Origin: Allium sativum
Lineage: Eukaryota > Streptophyta > Magnoliopsida > Asparagales > Amaryllidaceae
DNA: 64,000 nt
Assembly (NCBI GenBank): GCA_030737875.1
Contig: CM060912.1
Coordinates: forward strand, 207,589,231 to 207,653,230
Direction of reading: 5' to 3'
Shown here: one piece after another, positions 47,516-59,283 of the stretch
Numbering within the stretch: position 1 is the stretch's first letter
Layout: each line of letters starts with the position of its first letter
Notes under the pieces: model-generated
Seen by the model: the letters and a program-made list of their open reading frames with translations, nothing else
Database searches by the model: none
Told to the model about the DNA's origin: nothing
Program-made: the position numbers and the translations under genes

Positions 47516-49263
47516 TATAATCGATATAAATATCGTTCGCGTCAAAATAGCGCATCTCTAATCAACACGGCTTTAATATATTTCAATAATTTCGTTATTC
47601 TATTCAACAAATGAATATTTATTTTATTCAATACGTGAATCTATACTTCTGTCAACACATGACTAATCTCAACGAATGAGTACGGTCAACACATGAACCT
47701 TTATTTTATAATATTCTTTAATTTCTTAATTGGAATGAGGCCCAATCAATTACCATATAAAATTAATTATATGGATTCCAAACAACACATGTATATAATA
47801 GCAACGGCAAATAATCAACCATCTTCCAAGGTGCACTACGTTGTATAAGCATCAAATATAGATATCTAACGCTTATAATAGCCTGTCAATCAATCGATCG
47901 ACAAACAACTAATTATTGGGATTAGTGTATGCCGTATTTTATCCCAATACCCGTGTGGGGTTTCAAACAATCAAACACAGATTTTATTTGTGCAGTTGGG
48001 CGATGTGTAAAATTTATCGTCCCAGTCAATGTCCTTCAAATAGGTGTACATAAACAAACCGTCCGGTTTGTAGATGAATATTTATTTATTCACATTCACG
48101 TTGAAAATTATATTTTTAACGATAAAATTATTTTATTCAACCTATGAATATTCTATTCGGTTCATTTATCAAATAAAATGATATTTTTATTTCTCTAACA
48201 TATTTTAGAAAATTTCGGCGGCATAACGGCACGATACTAGGAACGGGACAAGGCCTAGCCTTATCCCCGGTCTAGTGAAGGCCCACGCCATTCACACATC
48301 AATCAAATCCATTCCATTTCACCAAACAATTCAATTCAAACCAAATAATCTAACCAACTACACAACCAAACAATTAAACAAACAAGCCATCCATGGTCTG
48401 TGGATGACGGGTGTCAGGTGCTACTAAACACCGTCTACATCCTAGTATATATATATATAACTAGAAAAAGAAATTGAAAGGTGAGAAATTCTCAACAATA
48501 GCTATTCCAACTCCACGACACTTCATTTATAGAAATCTTCGTCGTTCTCGCCTTTTTGTCACCTTCGTTGCCCGTAGCCACTACATATATAAAAATCACA
48601 CATTTTTATATTGCTGTTTTTTAAAATAAAAATCACATTTTTATTTGTTTACTTTCAATTTTAAAAATCATATTTTTATAATCACTTCATATATTTAAAA
48701 ATCGAATTTTTTACTTCACTATTCAATATATAAAAATCGAATTTTCACTTCGCTATTCAATATATAAAAATCGAATTTTTACTTCGCTATTCAATATATA
48801 AAAATCGAATTTTCACTTCGCTATTCAATATATAAAAATCGAATTTTTACTTTGCTATTCAATATATAAAAATCTCGCCTTTTCAATTATAAATATTTCG
48901 CCTTTTCAACTATATAGATTTCGCCTTTTCAACTATATAGATTTCGCCTTTTCAATTTCTCTATTATATAGAAATTTTATTTTCAATACACTACTTATAT
49001 AAAAATAGTATTTTTATATCTTTTACTATATAAAGGTCATATTTTTGATTCACTACATATATAAAAATCATATTTTTATATTCTCTATCTTATAAAAATC
49101 ATATTTTTATATTTTCTATCTTATAAAAATCATATTTTTATAATCTCTGTAATATAAAAATCAAATCTTTTCTATTTTAAAAATCAACTCTTTTCTATTT
49201 TAAAAATCAACTCTTTTCTATTTTTAAAAACTGAGTTTATAAATTAAAAACTAATTTTATAAT

Positions 49264-49660
49264 TTAAAAATCACCTTGGTTCGGTCGCGGGAGGTCGAAG
49301 ATGTTGAGCGTGGCTGTGGAGGTGGCGCCATCGAGCTGGCGGAGCAGTGGGTCAACGGTGGTTGCAGTTTGGGCTATGTGGCATCGGGTTTCAGGGTTTT
49401 CGAGGTGGTTGGGGTTTGCGAGCAGGCGGAGGAGGGAGGCGTAATCGAAGGTCAGCTCCGGCGGTTTACAAAGGGGGGGGGCGCGCGTCTTCAAATCAAT
49501 TTGGGGATTGGAGGGGGGACTAAAGGGAGGGAGAACGGAGAGGATGGTGGTGCGGTGAGGTCTGGGAGGAGGTGGCGGATCGAAGTTGATGGCAGAGCTG
49601 GCTTGGTGGACCCGGCGGCGCGGATTTTCCCTCCCCGTCGTTCGGTGTTTTTTTTAATTT
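49264..49660 (-). other. GC-rich exon-like segment in D right LTR
   Basis: On the minus strand an open frame runs about 76 codons from a non-ATG position (49494) to a stop at 49264. It includes KPPELTFDYASLLRLLANP, then PLLRQLDGATSTATLNIFDL, then PRPNQ at a 5' splice-site-like AAG/GTGATT. Its composition and codon look are unlike the flanking DNA and resemble the end of a plant exon. I do not recognise the protein. It could be a captured host exon or simply an LTR leader with odd composition. It sits in the part of the LTR expected to be transcribed in this direction. Confidence 0.45.
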
Positions 49661-50610
49661 TAAAATCGATTTCTTTTAGAAGAAAAAGGGGGGCCTGAGG
49701 AGTTAAAAAGGAAGAGAGAGTTTTATTTAATTATTTAATTCAAAAAGTTGACTTTTACATACGACCTCTAAACGAGGCCCACCGCCTGTCGTCCATAGCG
49801 TTTTACCCCCATTCCGAACACAATGGGATATGTATCGTAAGCTGATTCGATCGTTTCGATTAGTTTTCGTCAAAATCAACATAAAACTCTATATATTGAA
49901 TTTGAACGCGCATTTCAATTTACTGGGGTCACATACTAACTCTAAAAATTCCCGAAAAATATTTTCTAGCTTCGTATTGACGATACGGTCCTAACAAAAC
50001 TAGTTTCGTCGAATTCTAAGACCGTTGGAAAAATGGCCATTTTCCAGTCGATTAAAATCAATTGAAACTGGTCAAACACGTTTTCCTTTGCTACGCTCAC
50101 ATATTGATTCGAAAAATTATGAAATTTGGAATCTAGCAATAACTTGACATCACGGACCCAACACAAGTGGTTTCGTCGAAATCCGAGGTCGTTTGCAAAA
50201 TTCCCATTTTTAAGGGCCTGAATTCCATAGCGATTATTCAGAATTTTCAACTGGACATATCTTTTGATTCTCGCTGTGAAATTTTTATTTTTCGGATTCG
50301 TTGGAAAGATATTCTCAATTAGATCCTATTATTTTTGGTTTCACTAAAATCCGGTTTGTTTTGCACCCGGTACATTCAATTGAAGTTTGAAATCGAATTA
50401 TCGAACTACCGCGCCATTTTCAATTCTATTTATAATTATATATAATTATTTATATTCTAACGACGACGTATATAAATATATACGTTCTAATTATATTCAA
50501 AATAAATTTCTCGTTGATATTATTTAAAATAATCTATTTTAAATATTCAAAATTCGCTAAAATTGCCAAAATAAAATTTTTAAACTAGCCCAGATTTTCG
50601 GGTTGTTACA

Positions 50611-50615
50611 ATGCC
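50611..50615. repeat. Target-site duplication of element D, right copy (ATGCC)
   Basis: One mismatch to GTGCC at 38046-38050; interrupted C LTR sequence resumes directly after it. Confidence 0.78.
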
Positions 50616-51870
50616 TTCGGTTCATCCTGTTCCTGGATGACGTGTATGGATGGATGACTGACAGAGTATTTCCGAAAAGGTCACATATGTTGATTTCTTC
50701 AACAACACCAAGAGTAGAGGCGGAGAAGGAAACTTCTTTTAGCTAACACGTAAAGTATTGTTATGGTCGTCAATTAGTGATTTTGATGGATCTCATGATG
50801 TGGCATTCAAAGTGACATGATGTGTTGATTATAAAGGTAAAGCGTAGCCTCAAGCCTCACCAACCAGGAAATGGTAAAAATCGGGTAGGTCGCATGGCTA
50901 TGTGGGTCGCACCCATTAGGGTGCATTGTCACCATCTCGAGAATATTCATATTTGTTCTTCTTTTCGCTTCTGTATCTCCCGAGAATGGTTATGTTGGAT
51001 CCAACCATAGGTGATAATATATTCGGTACTCTCAAGCGAAATGAGGGGCCGGTCATGTTTAGCCTGAGTTGCAAGATGTTCTTATTGAACTCAGTGTATT
51101 CCTCTCTAGAGATACACTGTCGGAAAGGTGGTTGCCCATACCTTGCCATGGAAATCCATTCTCCAATAAGAGCCTGCGATTTTGATTTTATGCTATGCAT
51201 GTGGAGTGTGAGATGCAAGCATTCCAATAAATTGTTATTTATTTGCATTAAGACATTATTATAATGTCAGAAAATATATTGATTTCAAAAATGTTTTGGG
51301 TTACGTAAGGTAAAAACCGTCTGTATTTATGTGTGGATTCGGATCTTATGATTATCCTTTTCTTTCGAAAAGATTTTTGGCATTAAAAGCAAGTTGGATG
51401 ATACCTTTAAACTTAGTGTGTTTTTCTCACTTTGGTTCACCAGACTGATCCGGCGTTTGTAATGCTCGGGTTAGCCCGGATTTTACAAGTTTAGATTTGG
51501 ATGCTGCAAACTTCAGAAGACGTGTTGGAGAAGTTCAGACGTATGATATATATTTATATTAGTGTGTGTTCCGTTGTGTGTTGTATATGAGGACAGATTA
51601 TTATAAATGTCCAGATGTGTTGATGTACTCTGACGATTGTAAGTATTTTTAAAAGCTCTCAGTAAAGATTTATTTCCATATTATATTTTGTTCCGTTGCG
51701 ATGTGAGACTCTGTTCTGTGTTGATTCTTCTTCTTCTATTCTAATATTTCTTTCTTTCTTATCTCACCATCTAATTATTTTCTATTAACTATCTACTTTT
51801 CGGAACAATCTGAGTTGATGTGGATTGATAAATGTCGGCTTAAAATGTACGTAAAAAGTGGGTAGTTACA
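50616..51870 (+). repeat. 3' LTR of element C, second part
   Basis: Continues the C LTR after the D insertion: TTCGGTTCATCC, GACAGAGTATTTCCG and AACTTCTTTTAGCTAACACG match the reverse complement of A at 5340-5660, and the last 1.07 kb matches the C 5' LTR (18742-19820). It ends GGGTAGTTACA at 51870. The open frames on both strands at 50916-51264 are LTR sequence whose homologue in the other copy is broken. Confidence 0.85.
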
Positions 51871-51875
51871 TCATT
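51871..51875. repeat. Candidate right target-site copy of element C (TCATT)
   Basis: Five bases directly after the C LTR end and part of the LINE coding sequence. The left copy is not recognisable because the C 5' LTR start is missing. Confidence 0.45.
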
Positions 51876-54800
51876 CCTACCAAATGTAATAGATTGCAGT
51901 TTTAAATGCACCAAAAGCAACATACTGGATTTGTTCCTTGTCTGGAAATGAAGAGATTATCAAATTAGCCTCATCCTGAATCGAAGGAAGTGCAGAAGGA
52001 TGTAAATTGAGTTTCATTTTCAAAGATCACCAAATATAAGCCGAGTAATCATATAAGAAGAATAAGTGTTGTGACGATGCTAGATGTTGATTACAAAGAG
52101 AACACAAGGTGTTTGATAAAATACCAAATCAGTATAGTCTGGTTTTAGTACTAAGTCTATCCAGTGTTGCTAGATAAGAGACGAATGCCACCCATTTGCT
52201 ATTTTTTGCATGCCAAATAATTTTAAATATAGATTTATAATCGCCCTTATCTCTAACTTTATCCCATGCTGTGTTGAAAGAGAATTTCCTTCCCTCGCAC
52301 CATTCGTATGCGCCTTGTTGTCTTGTTGGATAGACTAGAATGCTTTGAAACTCATCAACTACCTCTCTTGTCACAGAATGAAGCAGAGGATCCAGAGTAT
52401 TATCTTGTAGTAATAAAATAGCAGTGTCATTTGGGATGCCAATCATATAAAACAAGTTTATACCAAGAAGATCAACCAAAAATTTGCAATTAATTCATGG
52501 TTCGAACCATAATGAGGTATGATTCCCATTAACAATATTTTGTTGAGTAATTGTTTCCTGATAGTTCGTGAGCGAAACATTTCCTTCCACGTAGACGATG
52601 CATTGTTTCGATATGCATATTCCAAAATAGTTTATGAAGGCAATATCTTCTTCGCATCAATCGACACCACATATTCTCCTTTGTGAAATAGTTCCACAAC
52701 AATTTGAGAGAAGAAGCATTTTTTTAATTCTGAAAGTAACTTAAGGCCAACACCCCCCTCCTTCGTTTTTTGGTTTGCACAATTATTTCTAGGAAATTTT
52801 ATGTATATATTCTTGCCAAAATAAACCAGAGCATATAGTTAGAAGTTTCCAAAGTAAAATATGGAATTTGATAAACAAACAACCAATAAAAGATTATAGG
52901 AGTTATAACTATGTGTATTAACTTTGCCCTTCCATCTAGGCTCAACAGTTTAGCTTGCCAACCCTCTACCTTACTATGAACCATGTGTATCAATGAATTG
53001 CATTCAAAATAGTGAAGGTAGTTGGTTGAAAGGCGACACCCAAATCTTTGATAGGAAGTTTCCCGACTTCAAAACCTAATATGTTTGTTATTGCCTGCAC
53101 ACTAGTAGAGGATGTGCTGGAAAAATTATCGTTTTGGATATATTCACATTAGGGCCAATATAAGCACTAAGGTTAGTGAACACTGAGTGAAGAGTATTAG
53201 CATTGATAGTTGTAGAATTACCGAAGACCATCAGACCATCAGCGTAAAGTTGGTGTGAAATAATGGGTTCAAAAGTGAAAATAGGGCTAAATTGATGTAG
53301 CAAAACTGCCTCTTCCATTAAATACAAAAAATATTGCATGGCTATTGTAAATAAGTAAGAGGAGAGCAGATCCCCCTATCATATTCCTTGATTAGATGCA
53401 ATGAAACCCTTCGAAATACCTTGGAAATGAATAAAAAAAACTAGGCATAGAAATACATTCGTATATAGTATTGATAAAGTGCACTGAAAATCCCATTGGG
53501 CCATAATAAAACATATGAACTGACGATTCACCATGTCATTTTCTTTTTTTAAATCTACTTTAACACATAATTTGGAGATACCATTCTTCTTGAAATCCCA
53601 AAGTAGTTCATGTTCCAGTAAAATGTTATCCCCTACGTACCTCCCTTGAATAAAAGCACACTGGTTTTCCGATATTAAATGGGTTAAAAAAGGCTTCATT
53701 CTTTCACATATGTTTTTAGAAAAAATCTTAAAATACAAATTACAACAGGAGATGGGCCTGTAATGTGTTATGTTGTTGGGTTATCGTTTTTAGGAATAAG
53801 AGTAATAAAGGTGTGGTTAATTTCCTTAGGAAACTTAGCTGAACTGAAAATATCATTCATTGCATCCAGCAATTATGTTTTCATCACTTCCCAAGGTAAC
53901 ATGTAAAACTTTGAGTTTAAACTACTTGGCCTAAGACTAAAATCGTCATGAATTGAAAAAACTATTCTTTTAACCTCAGGTAGAGAAATAGGTTGCAAAA
54001 GGAAAGACTAACCAGTTGTGTTGATGGTGAATGGGGATTGAAAATTAGGAAATTTAGAACTAGTTTCACCATTGAATAAGCTGGAGTAGTAGTTGGTAGC
54101 TTCACATTCTATCTTCGAGTCTTTGTGCACAAGTTCCCCTTCATGAGTGATAAAAGCTCTTACATTATTACAAAACTGTCGCATGGTCATTTTTGAATAG
54201 AAAATTTTGGAGTTTGTATCACCTTGTTGAATCCATGATACTTTAGTTTTTTGTTTAAAGGCGCAAATTTTTTTCCCTCTGCTGAACTTGTAATAGATGC
54301 CTTGCTCGTAGCATTTCATCATATAAATTCATGTCAGTTAGGTCTAAATCTACAACTATCTCATAAGATTTAAACTCCTTCTCCAACCGTTGTAAATGAT
54401 CAAACTGCTTACATCTTAATTTATTCCAAGTTTTCAATACATTTTTACATGTCTGCAGTTTAGTTAGAAACTGGTAACTTGCAAACCCCAAGTTGAAGCT
54501 TACATTCCTCTGTCTATACAATCTATGTAACCGTCATGCAAGTACCAAACATTACAATGTTTAAAAGGATATCCTTTGGTATTAGAAGTAGGAATCAAAT
54601 CCAATAATAGGGGATTGTGGTCGCTTGTCATTTGGGACAAAGTTAAAGCCTTCAAGTTTTTGTGTATAAAACCCCTCCCAAAATCTTGTCAATATGAGTG
54701 GTCGCTCCTTCCTTCGCCAAGTAAACTAAAAACCAATTGGCTTTATCTCCATTAATTTTGACTGCGTTAGACAGTTTTGAAACTCCCTTATGTGATGAAA

Positions 54801-55262
54801 TGGGATTGCCAAACCACTCTTCTTATCTTGTGGTGACAAAGCATTGTTAAAATTGCCAATCAGCAACCAAGCATAAGAGATAGTTTGAGATTCAACAATT
54901 AAACTCCTCCATAAAATCCATCTTTCATAAAAAACATTTCTTCCGTAAACCATTATTAAAATTAGTGCCAAACTACCTAAATTTTGAACTGTGCTTGTAA
55001 TATGTTGTCGAGATGAAGCTAACACTTGTACTGACCAAACTGAGGTATCCCATAGTAGCAAAATTCGTTGTGTATACTCAATTGTATCATTAATAATAAC
55101 ACTCCAATTGATGGATGTCTCTTAGTAAATACAATCAAATTGCTTTTATTAATCCTTTTCTCTACTAAGCCAACCTAAGTTAGCTTAAACTGAGTCAGGT
55201 GCTCGAATACATCATTCATTAGAGTCAATGTATTCATTCCCCTGACAATCCACGTGAGTATG
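51871..55262 (-). pseudogene. L1-type LINE ORF2 (endonuclease-reverse transcriptase), decayed
   Basis: Read on the minus strand in several frames. Endonuclease: ILTWIVRGMN (55262 on), VYGRNVFYERWILWRSL and WLLIGNFNNAL (54820-54960), where the usual GDFN has Asn for the catalytic Asp. Pre-RT: KTKVSWIQQGDTNSKIFY (about 54200). RT: QCAFIQGRYVGDNILLEHEL and KVDLKKENDMV (53560-53700), then LYADGLMVFG (about 53240) with Gly for the second catalytic Asp of YADD. After RT: GWQAKLLSLDGRAKLI (52900-52970). zf-RVT-like end: FKIIWHAKNSKWVAF (about 52190) and a C..C...HLFF relic (52060-52120). Multiple frameshifts and stops; certainly inactive. The extreme C-terminus AIYYIW is cut at 51870 by element C. 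Confidence 0.9.
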
Positions 55263-56451
55263 GTAATTTGGATGAGGTGGAACTCCTCAGATTTCTTTTA
55301 AGGGGAGGCGATTTAGTTGTAACAGACTTAGGTTGGGATAAGTAGGAAATATTTTTCGTAACAAAATATGATATGTCTGTCTGCCCTTGTGTTGCATGTT
55401 CATCAGTAATAGCATCCGCAACATGCTGCATTCTAGTTTGATGTAGATCAGAGGGGAGTTCAGTATCCAGAATTGCCAAATCATTTGTTGATTGCTCTGT
55501 GCAATAGTATCAGAAGTAGATGATTGTGAGGCAGGTTTCTGAACTCATTGAGGATTGGTTTTTTACTTCATATATTGGCTTTTTATGCCCAAACACTTTA
55601 CATTGAGCACACTTGAATGCGTATTCATATTCCACTTCCACTTCATATTTGGTTCCATTAGGTAGTAGAATTGGCACTAACTTCTTCAAATCTGTATTTA
55701 TGTTGATAGCAATTTGAGCTCGTGGATATTTGATGAAGCGTCTTTCAGTATTGTTGTCATCAATTCAAACAGGAATACCCAGAAAACTGGTTATCATTTG
55801 AAGCACATCACGATTCCGCATTTCCATCTTCAAATTGTGTAACTAACCCATATTTGAACATCGGTAGCAGTAAATTTGGAGTGGTTATAATCTAGAGTCC
55901 AAACAACTATCAGTATTAACTTTCCAAAATTGGAGTACATGGTACTTTCCATAACCTTAAGAAAATCAACCTTCATGTCAAACTGAACTGTAAATTGGTA
56001 GTTTGTAGCCATGTGAATATGAAAATCACTAGTAGGTTTCCAAAAATGAGAAATATAATCTTTCAGTTTAATTCGAAGGGATGAAGAATAATGGTGTTTA
56101 CCTATATCTCCTCTGATTTTTGAATATATCTGCATGGAGGAAGACATACTCTTCTTGCAGTTGTACAAACTCTAGAGTACGAGTAGAAGTCTTCAACCTT
56201 GAGGAGTTACGAACAACATCGGCATAGGATTTGATAGGAATGGATGATGTGGCGGCGGTTGGTGAAGCAACTTGTGCAGCAGGAGGATCAGGCGGTTTGT
56301 GGTTCGAAGAGAGTGGGGGAGGATTAAAAGCTGTTATTATGGATATATATACATACATATATATATATATACATACATACACATACATATATACATATAA
56401 GAAATCAGATTTGAAAAGAGATTTCACATTGGGAAGAGAAAATGGATCCAA
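55263..56451 (-). pseudogene. L1-type LINE ORF1 (DUF4283-like, zinc-knuckle) and hinge, decayed
   Basis: Starts at the ATG 56451 (MDPFSLPNVKSLFKSDF). KSYADVVRNSS (about 56215) and LEFVQL are typical of plant LINE ORF1 openings. A DUF4283-like stretch follows in a second frame (55840-56100: KLKDYISHFW, VQIWV), then after a frameshift NRDVLQMITSFLGIPV with an in-frame TGA, and YEVEVEYEYAFKCAQCKVFG with the following H near 55570-55650, a zinc-knuckle relic. ORF1 binds LINE RNA. A TA/CA microsatellite (56338-56400) is expanded in frame near the N-terminus. 55263-55480 is open (PPLKRNLRSSTS) and is the linker before ORF2. Confidence 0.85.
56338..56400. repeat. TATA/TACA microsatellite within LINE ORF1
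   Basis: Alternating TATATATA and ACATACAT units. On the LINE strand it encodes a Tyr/Val/Ile/Met run (about 20 residues) without breaking the frame. Confidence 0.92.
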
Positions 56452-56559
56452 ATTTACTAAATATTACTTCTAAACCATGGAAGGTTGATTTATTTCTCTT
56501 CTTCTCATTCAGCTCTGATCCTTTTTTAATTTGTATTCAAATATGTAGAGTTAGTAAGT
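56452..56559. other. Short spacer between LINE and Copia F
   Basis: About 110 bp, probably the LINE 5' untranslated region and its junction with F. No motif is recognisable, and neither edge is fixed. Confidence 0.4.
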
Positions 56560-56763
56560 TGTATTAGTTGTTTTGTATGTTGTTTTGTAATATGGTCTGT
56601 ATGTTTTGTTTCTGCTGAACAACGTTTCATTTTGTTTTTCATCTATTCATGGGCTAAACTGTTTAGGGCCCATTTTACTGGTATAAGGCCAGAGACTCTT
56701 TGTATTTGGTTTCATTCTTTTCGATAATAAAATTTTCTAGGGTTAGCAGAGCTCCCCTTTTCA
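56560..56763 (+). repeat. 5' LTR of Copia element F (approximate left edge)
   Basis: Ends CCCCTTTTCA at 56763, directly before the PBS. The left edge is taken at TGTATTAGTTG (56560), but TG at 56544 is also possible. The only signals are CGATAATAAAATTTTCTAGG (poly(A) signal AATAAA near 56725) and an upstream T-rich promoter-like stretch. About 0.2 kb is normal for short-LTR Copia elements. The 3' LTR is not in the window. Confidence 0.65.
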
Positions 56764-56775
56764 TGGTATCGGAGC
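56764..56775 (+). other. Primer-binding site of element F
   Basis: TGGTATCGGAGC, a common Copia variant of the tRNA-iMet PBS with one difference from TGGTATCAGAGC. No spacer to the LTR. Confidence 0.85.
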
Positions 56776-56858
56776 GACGGTTTCAAATCTAAAATTTTCT
56801 TTTCTTCTTCTTCGATCTCTTTCTTCTTCTGAAATTTTCTCTTCTTCTTCTTTCTAAA

Positions 56859-58971
56859 ATGGTGAATAATAGTTCTGATTCTACTCAATCAGATACTCCG
56901 GTTCAAGGTACTCTACCGATCAATTTCAATGATCCATTTTACCTCTCAAATTCATATCACCTTGGAATGCAACTTGGAAGTCACATTTTAACTGGTTCAA
57001 ATTATTTGAATTGGTGTCGAACAGTTAGAATGGCTCTAATTGCTAGTAACAAGTTACAGTTCGTTGATGGATCTCTTCCAATTCCTTCGATTGAGTCTTC
57101 CGATTATCATAAATGGATCAGAAATGACTATATGGTGATGTCATGGATTCTGAATTCCATGGACAAAGCTTTATCAAAGAGTTTTATTTTCGTGGATTCT
57201 TCATTTCAATTGTGGAAGGAGTTATCGGAAAGATTTGGTCAGACTACAGCTCCTAGGTTATTTGAATTACATCAGAATCTTACCTCTACATACCAAAACG
57301 AGCTTAGTATTGCTGAATACTATGGCAAATTGAAGGGAATATGGGATCAATTGTAGCTTCTTAAAGGATTTCCAGAAATGCACATGTGGTGTTCTACAAA
57401 ATTTCTCTTGTGGAATTCTTAAGAAAATTTTGGAGAATAATCAGTGCAACAAACTTATGCAATTCTTGTCTGGTTTCACAAAAGAATGTGATCAAGTTAC
57501 AACAAATATATTAAGTACTGATCCTCTTCCTAGTGTACACGAAGCCTACTATATTTTTCAGCAGGTCGAGCATCAGAATAAACTTGCAGAAAAGAATTCA
57601 AGTCCACCTAAAACTAATTCTTTCAATGTCATGAAGAATCCTTTGAAACCAAACTTTCAGAGTATCAAAAGAGATGCAAAGAGGCAGAAAAGTGAATTAT
57701 TCTGTGAACACTGCAAGAAAAAAGGACACTCAATGGAGAAATGTTTCAAATTATTAGGGTATCCTGAGTGGTGGAACAAGGACATAACTCTTAGAGGAAA
57801 ACAAAGCTCAAAGAATTATAATAATGCTAATAAAGGGATTCTTGGAAGCAAACCAGAGTCAAGTGAAGCTGCAAATGCAAATGCAAATGTAAATGTTGTT
57901 AGTGCTGAAAATGAAGAGTTTGATCCAGTGATGGTTTCTGCTTTGTACAATCATGTTATGAAGATGGTCCATGGATCTAGCATTAATTCTTGTTTTGAGG
58001 ATAATCCTCTTGCTTCTGTTAATCAAGCAGGTAAAATTTCTTTAAAACTTGAAGAAAATTTTAGTAAGCATTTTTATCAGAAATCTTGGATAATTGATAC
58101 TGGAGCCACTGACCATATGGCATCTAATTTAACACTTTTTGCTTCAATAAAGAAAATTAAAATTCCTGTTAAAGTAACTCTGCCTGATGGTTCTATCATT
58201 CCTGTTCATCATATTGGAACAGTAAAACTGAACCAAAATTTGCATTTACAAAATGTTCTGTATATTCCTACTTTTAAAAACAATGTAGGAAAATTTCTTG
58301 ATCAAAACAAAGTCACTGCAAAATTTACATTTTCTTCTTGCTATTTTTAGGATCTTGAATCAAATGAAATTCAAGCTGTTGGATCAAGAAGTTCTATACA
58401 GATTATCTCTTTCCTCTGTTTTCAATACAGCTGTTTCAAATTGTTATTCTGCAGTAGACGATAATTGTTTTCATGTTTCTGTTAACAATACTATAACATC
58501 TTGTAATAGACCTAGTGTTGATACTCATCATGCTAGGTTAGGTCATCCTACTTTTAATAAAATGAAATGTATGCAAAAAAATAATATCAGGAAGACTACT
58601 TAAGGAATTTTCTTGTGAAGCATGTGTGTTAGGCAAACATCATAAATTTCCTTTTCCTTATTCTGGTTCTCATGCCATTTCTACATTTGATTTAATCCAT
58701 ATTGATTTATGGGAAAAATATCATAGACCAGCTCTTTTTGATGAAACTTATTTTCTAACCATTCTTGATGATCATACTAGAAATACTTGGACATATCTAC
58801 TTCATTCTATAGTTCAAGTATTTTCTGTTATATCTGCATTTATTGAATATGTGTTAACACAATTTGAGAAGAAAATTAAGGTGATTAGGTCTGATAATGG
58901 TAATGAAATTATTAAAAGTGCTTGTAGAAATTTGTTTGCTTCTAAAGGAATTGTACATCAAAGATCCAGCA
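56859..58971 (+). pseudogene. Copia element F gag-protease-integrase, disabled and truncated
   Basis: Gag begins at the ATG 56859 in the usual place after the PBS; it has the N-terminal Copia gag box (PFYLSNSYHLGMQLGSHIL, NYLNWCRTVRMAL) and the UBN2-like region. A TAG at 57354 and a one-base shift near 57377 break it. The second frame (57430-58350) has the zinc knuckle C-x2-C-x4-H-x4-C at 57703-57744 and the protease WIIDTGATDHM (Asp codon 58096), then a TAG at 58348 and a shift. Next come the integrase zinc region (HARLGHPTFNKMKC, then CEACVLGKHH after another shift) and the integrase core with FDLIHIDLW, TILDDHTRNTW and VIRSDNGNEI, ending at 58971 where G inserted. RT and RNase H are absent from the window. 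Inactive. Confidence 0.92.
58967..58971. repeat. Expected left target-site copy of element G (CAGCA)
   Basis: The five bases before the G LTR start. The partner lies beyond the window, so this is unconfirmed. Confidence 0.4.
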
Positions 58972-59274
58972 TGTGACGGTCTAGAAATTTTGACAAGTTA
59001 AATGAAAGATTTTATATATGGCAATGATTATTAACCTTGTGATTTGTTAATACTATTTGTTGTTCGATTGGATTTGTCAACGATAACATGAATTAGTAAT
59101 ACTAGAATTAAGCGTTGCTCTTAGTTTCCATAACGTTTTAAGGTAAATGCTACTAAAAACACCTACCTTCTCCTTATTACAAGTGTTAAGACACTTGTAA
59201 TTTTGCATGCCACATTCTATGCATGATTGACACATGTCCTAAGAGGTGTCATTACCATATTCTTCCATTCCATG

Positions 59275-59283
59275 TATAAATAT
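59275..59283 (+). promoter_or_regulatory. Putative TATA box of the G LTR
   Basis: CATGTATAAATATACC followed by CTCCTTTCCTCCC, 0.3 kb into the LTR; a typical core promoter arrangement in plant Gypsy LTRs. Confidence 0.65.

Larger units (their letters stand above)
38051..50610 (-). mobile_element. Element D: non-autonomous giant-LTR retrotransposon inserted in C
   Basis: LTRs 38051-43036 and 44065-50610 enclose a 1028-bp interior. PBS and purine tract place it on the minus strand. The LTR edges read TGTGACGGCCTGG...CGGGTTGTTACA on the plus strand. The two LTRs differ by roughly 2% plus one deletion of about 1.5 kb in the left copy. The interior is homologous to that of B (PBS region, doubled hairpin, shared block, GGCGAAATTTT segment), so B and D are sister families, with more divergent LTRs. 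No gag-pol. Confidence 0.92.
44065..50610 (-). repeat. 5' LTR of element D (right copy, full length)
   Basis: The 6546-bp LTR has the same parts as the left LTR plus the 1.5 kb absent there (about 46425-47922), which holds an ACGAAAC-type module (46690-46780), a TA microsatellite (46858-46890), a tandem array (46925-47515) and AT-rich DNA. GTGAG motif 48480-48496, array 48690-48875, GC-rich segment 49264-49660, modules near 49980, 50150 and 50300. Confidence 0.93.

Noticed and set aside
46928..47614. 228-codon plus-strand frame, the longest in the AT-rich part
   Set aside because: It is the translation of a tandem repeat lacking TAA-type words; absent from the other LTR through deletion.
50916..51264. 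Overlapping 110- and 112-codon frames on opposite strands
   Set aside because: Part of the C 3' LTR; the homologous 5' LTR copy has stops (for example at 19022), so there is no coding constraint.
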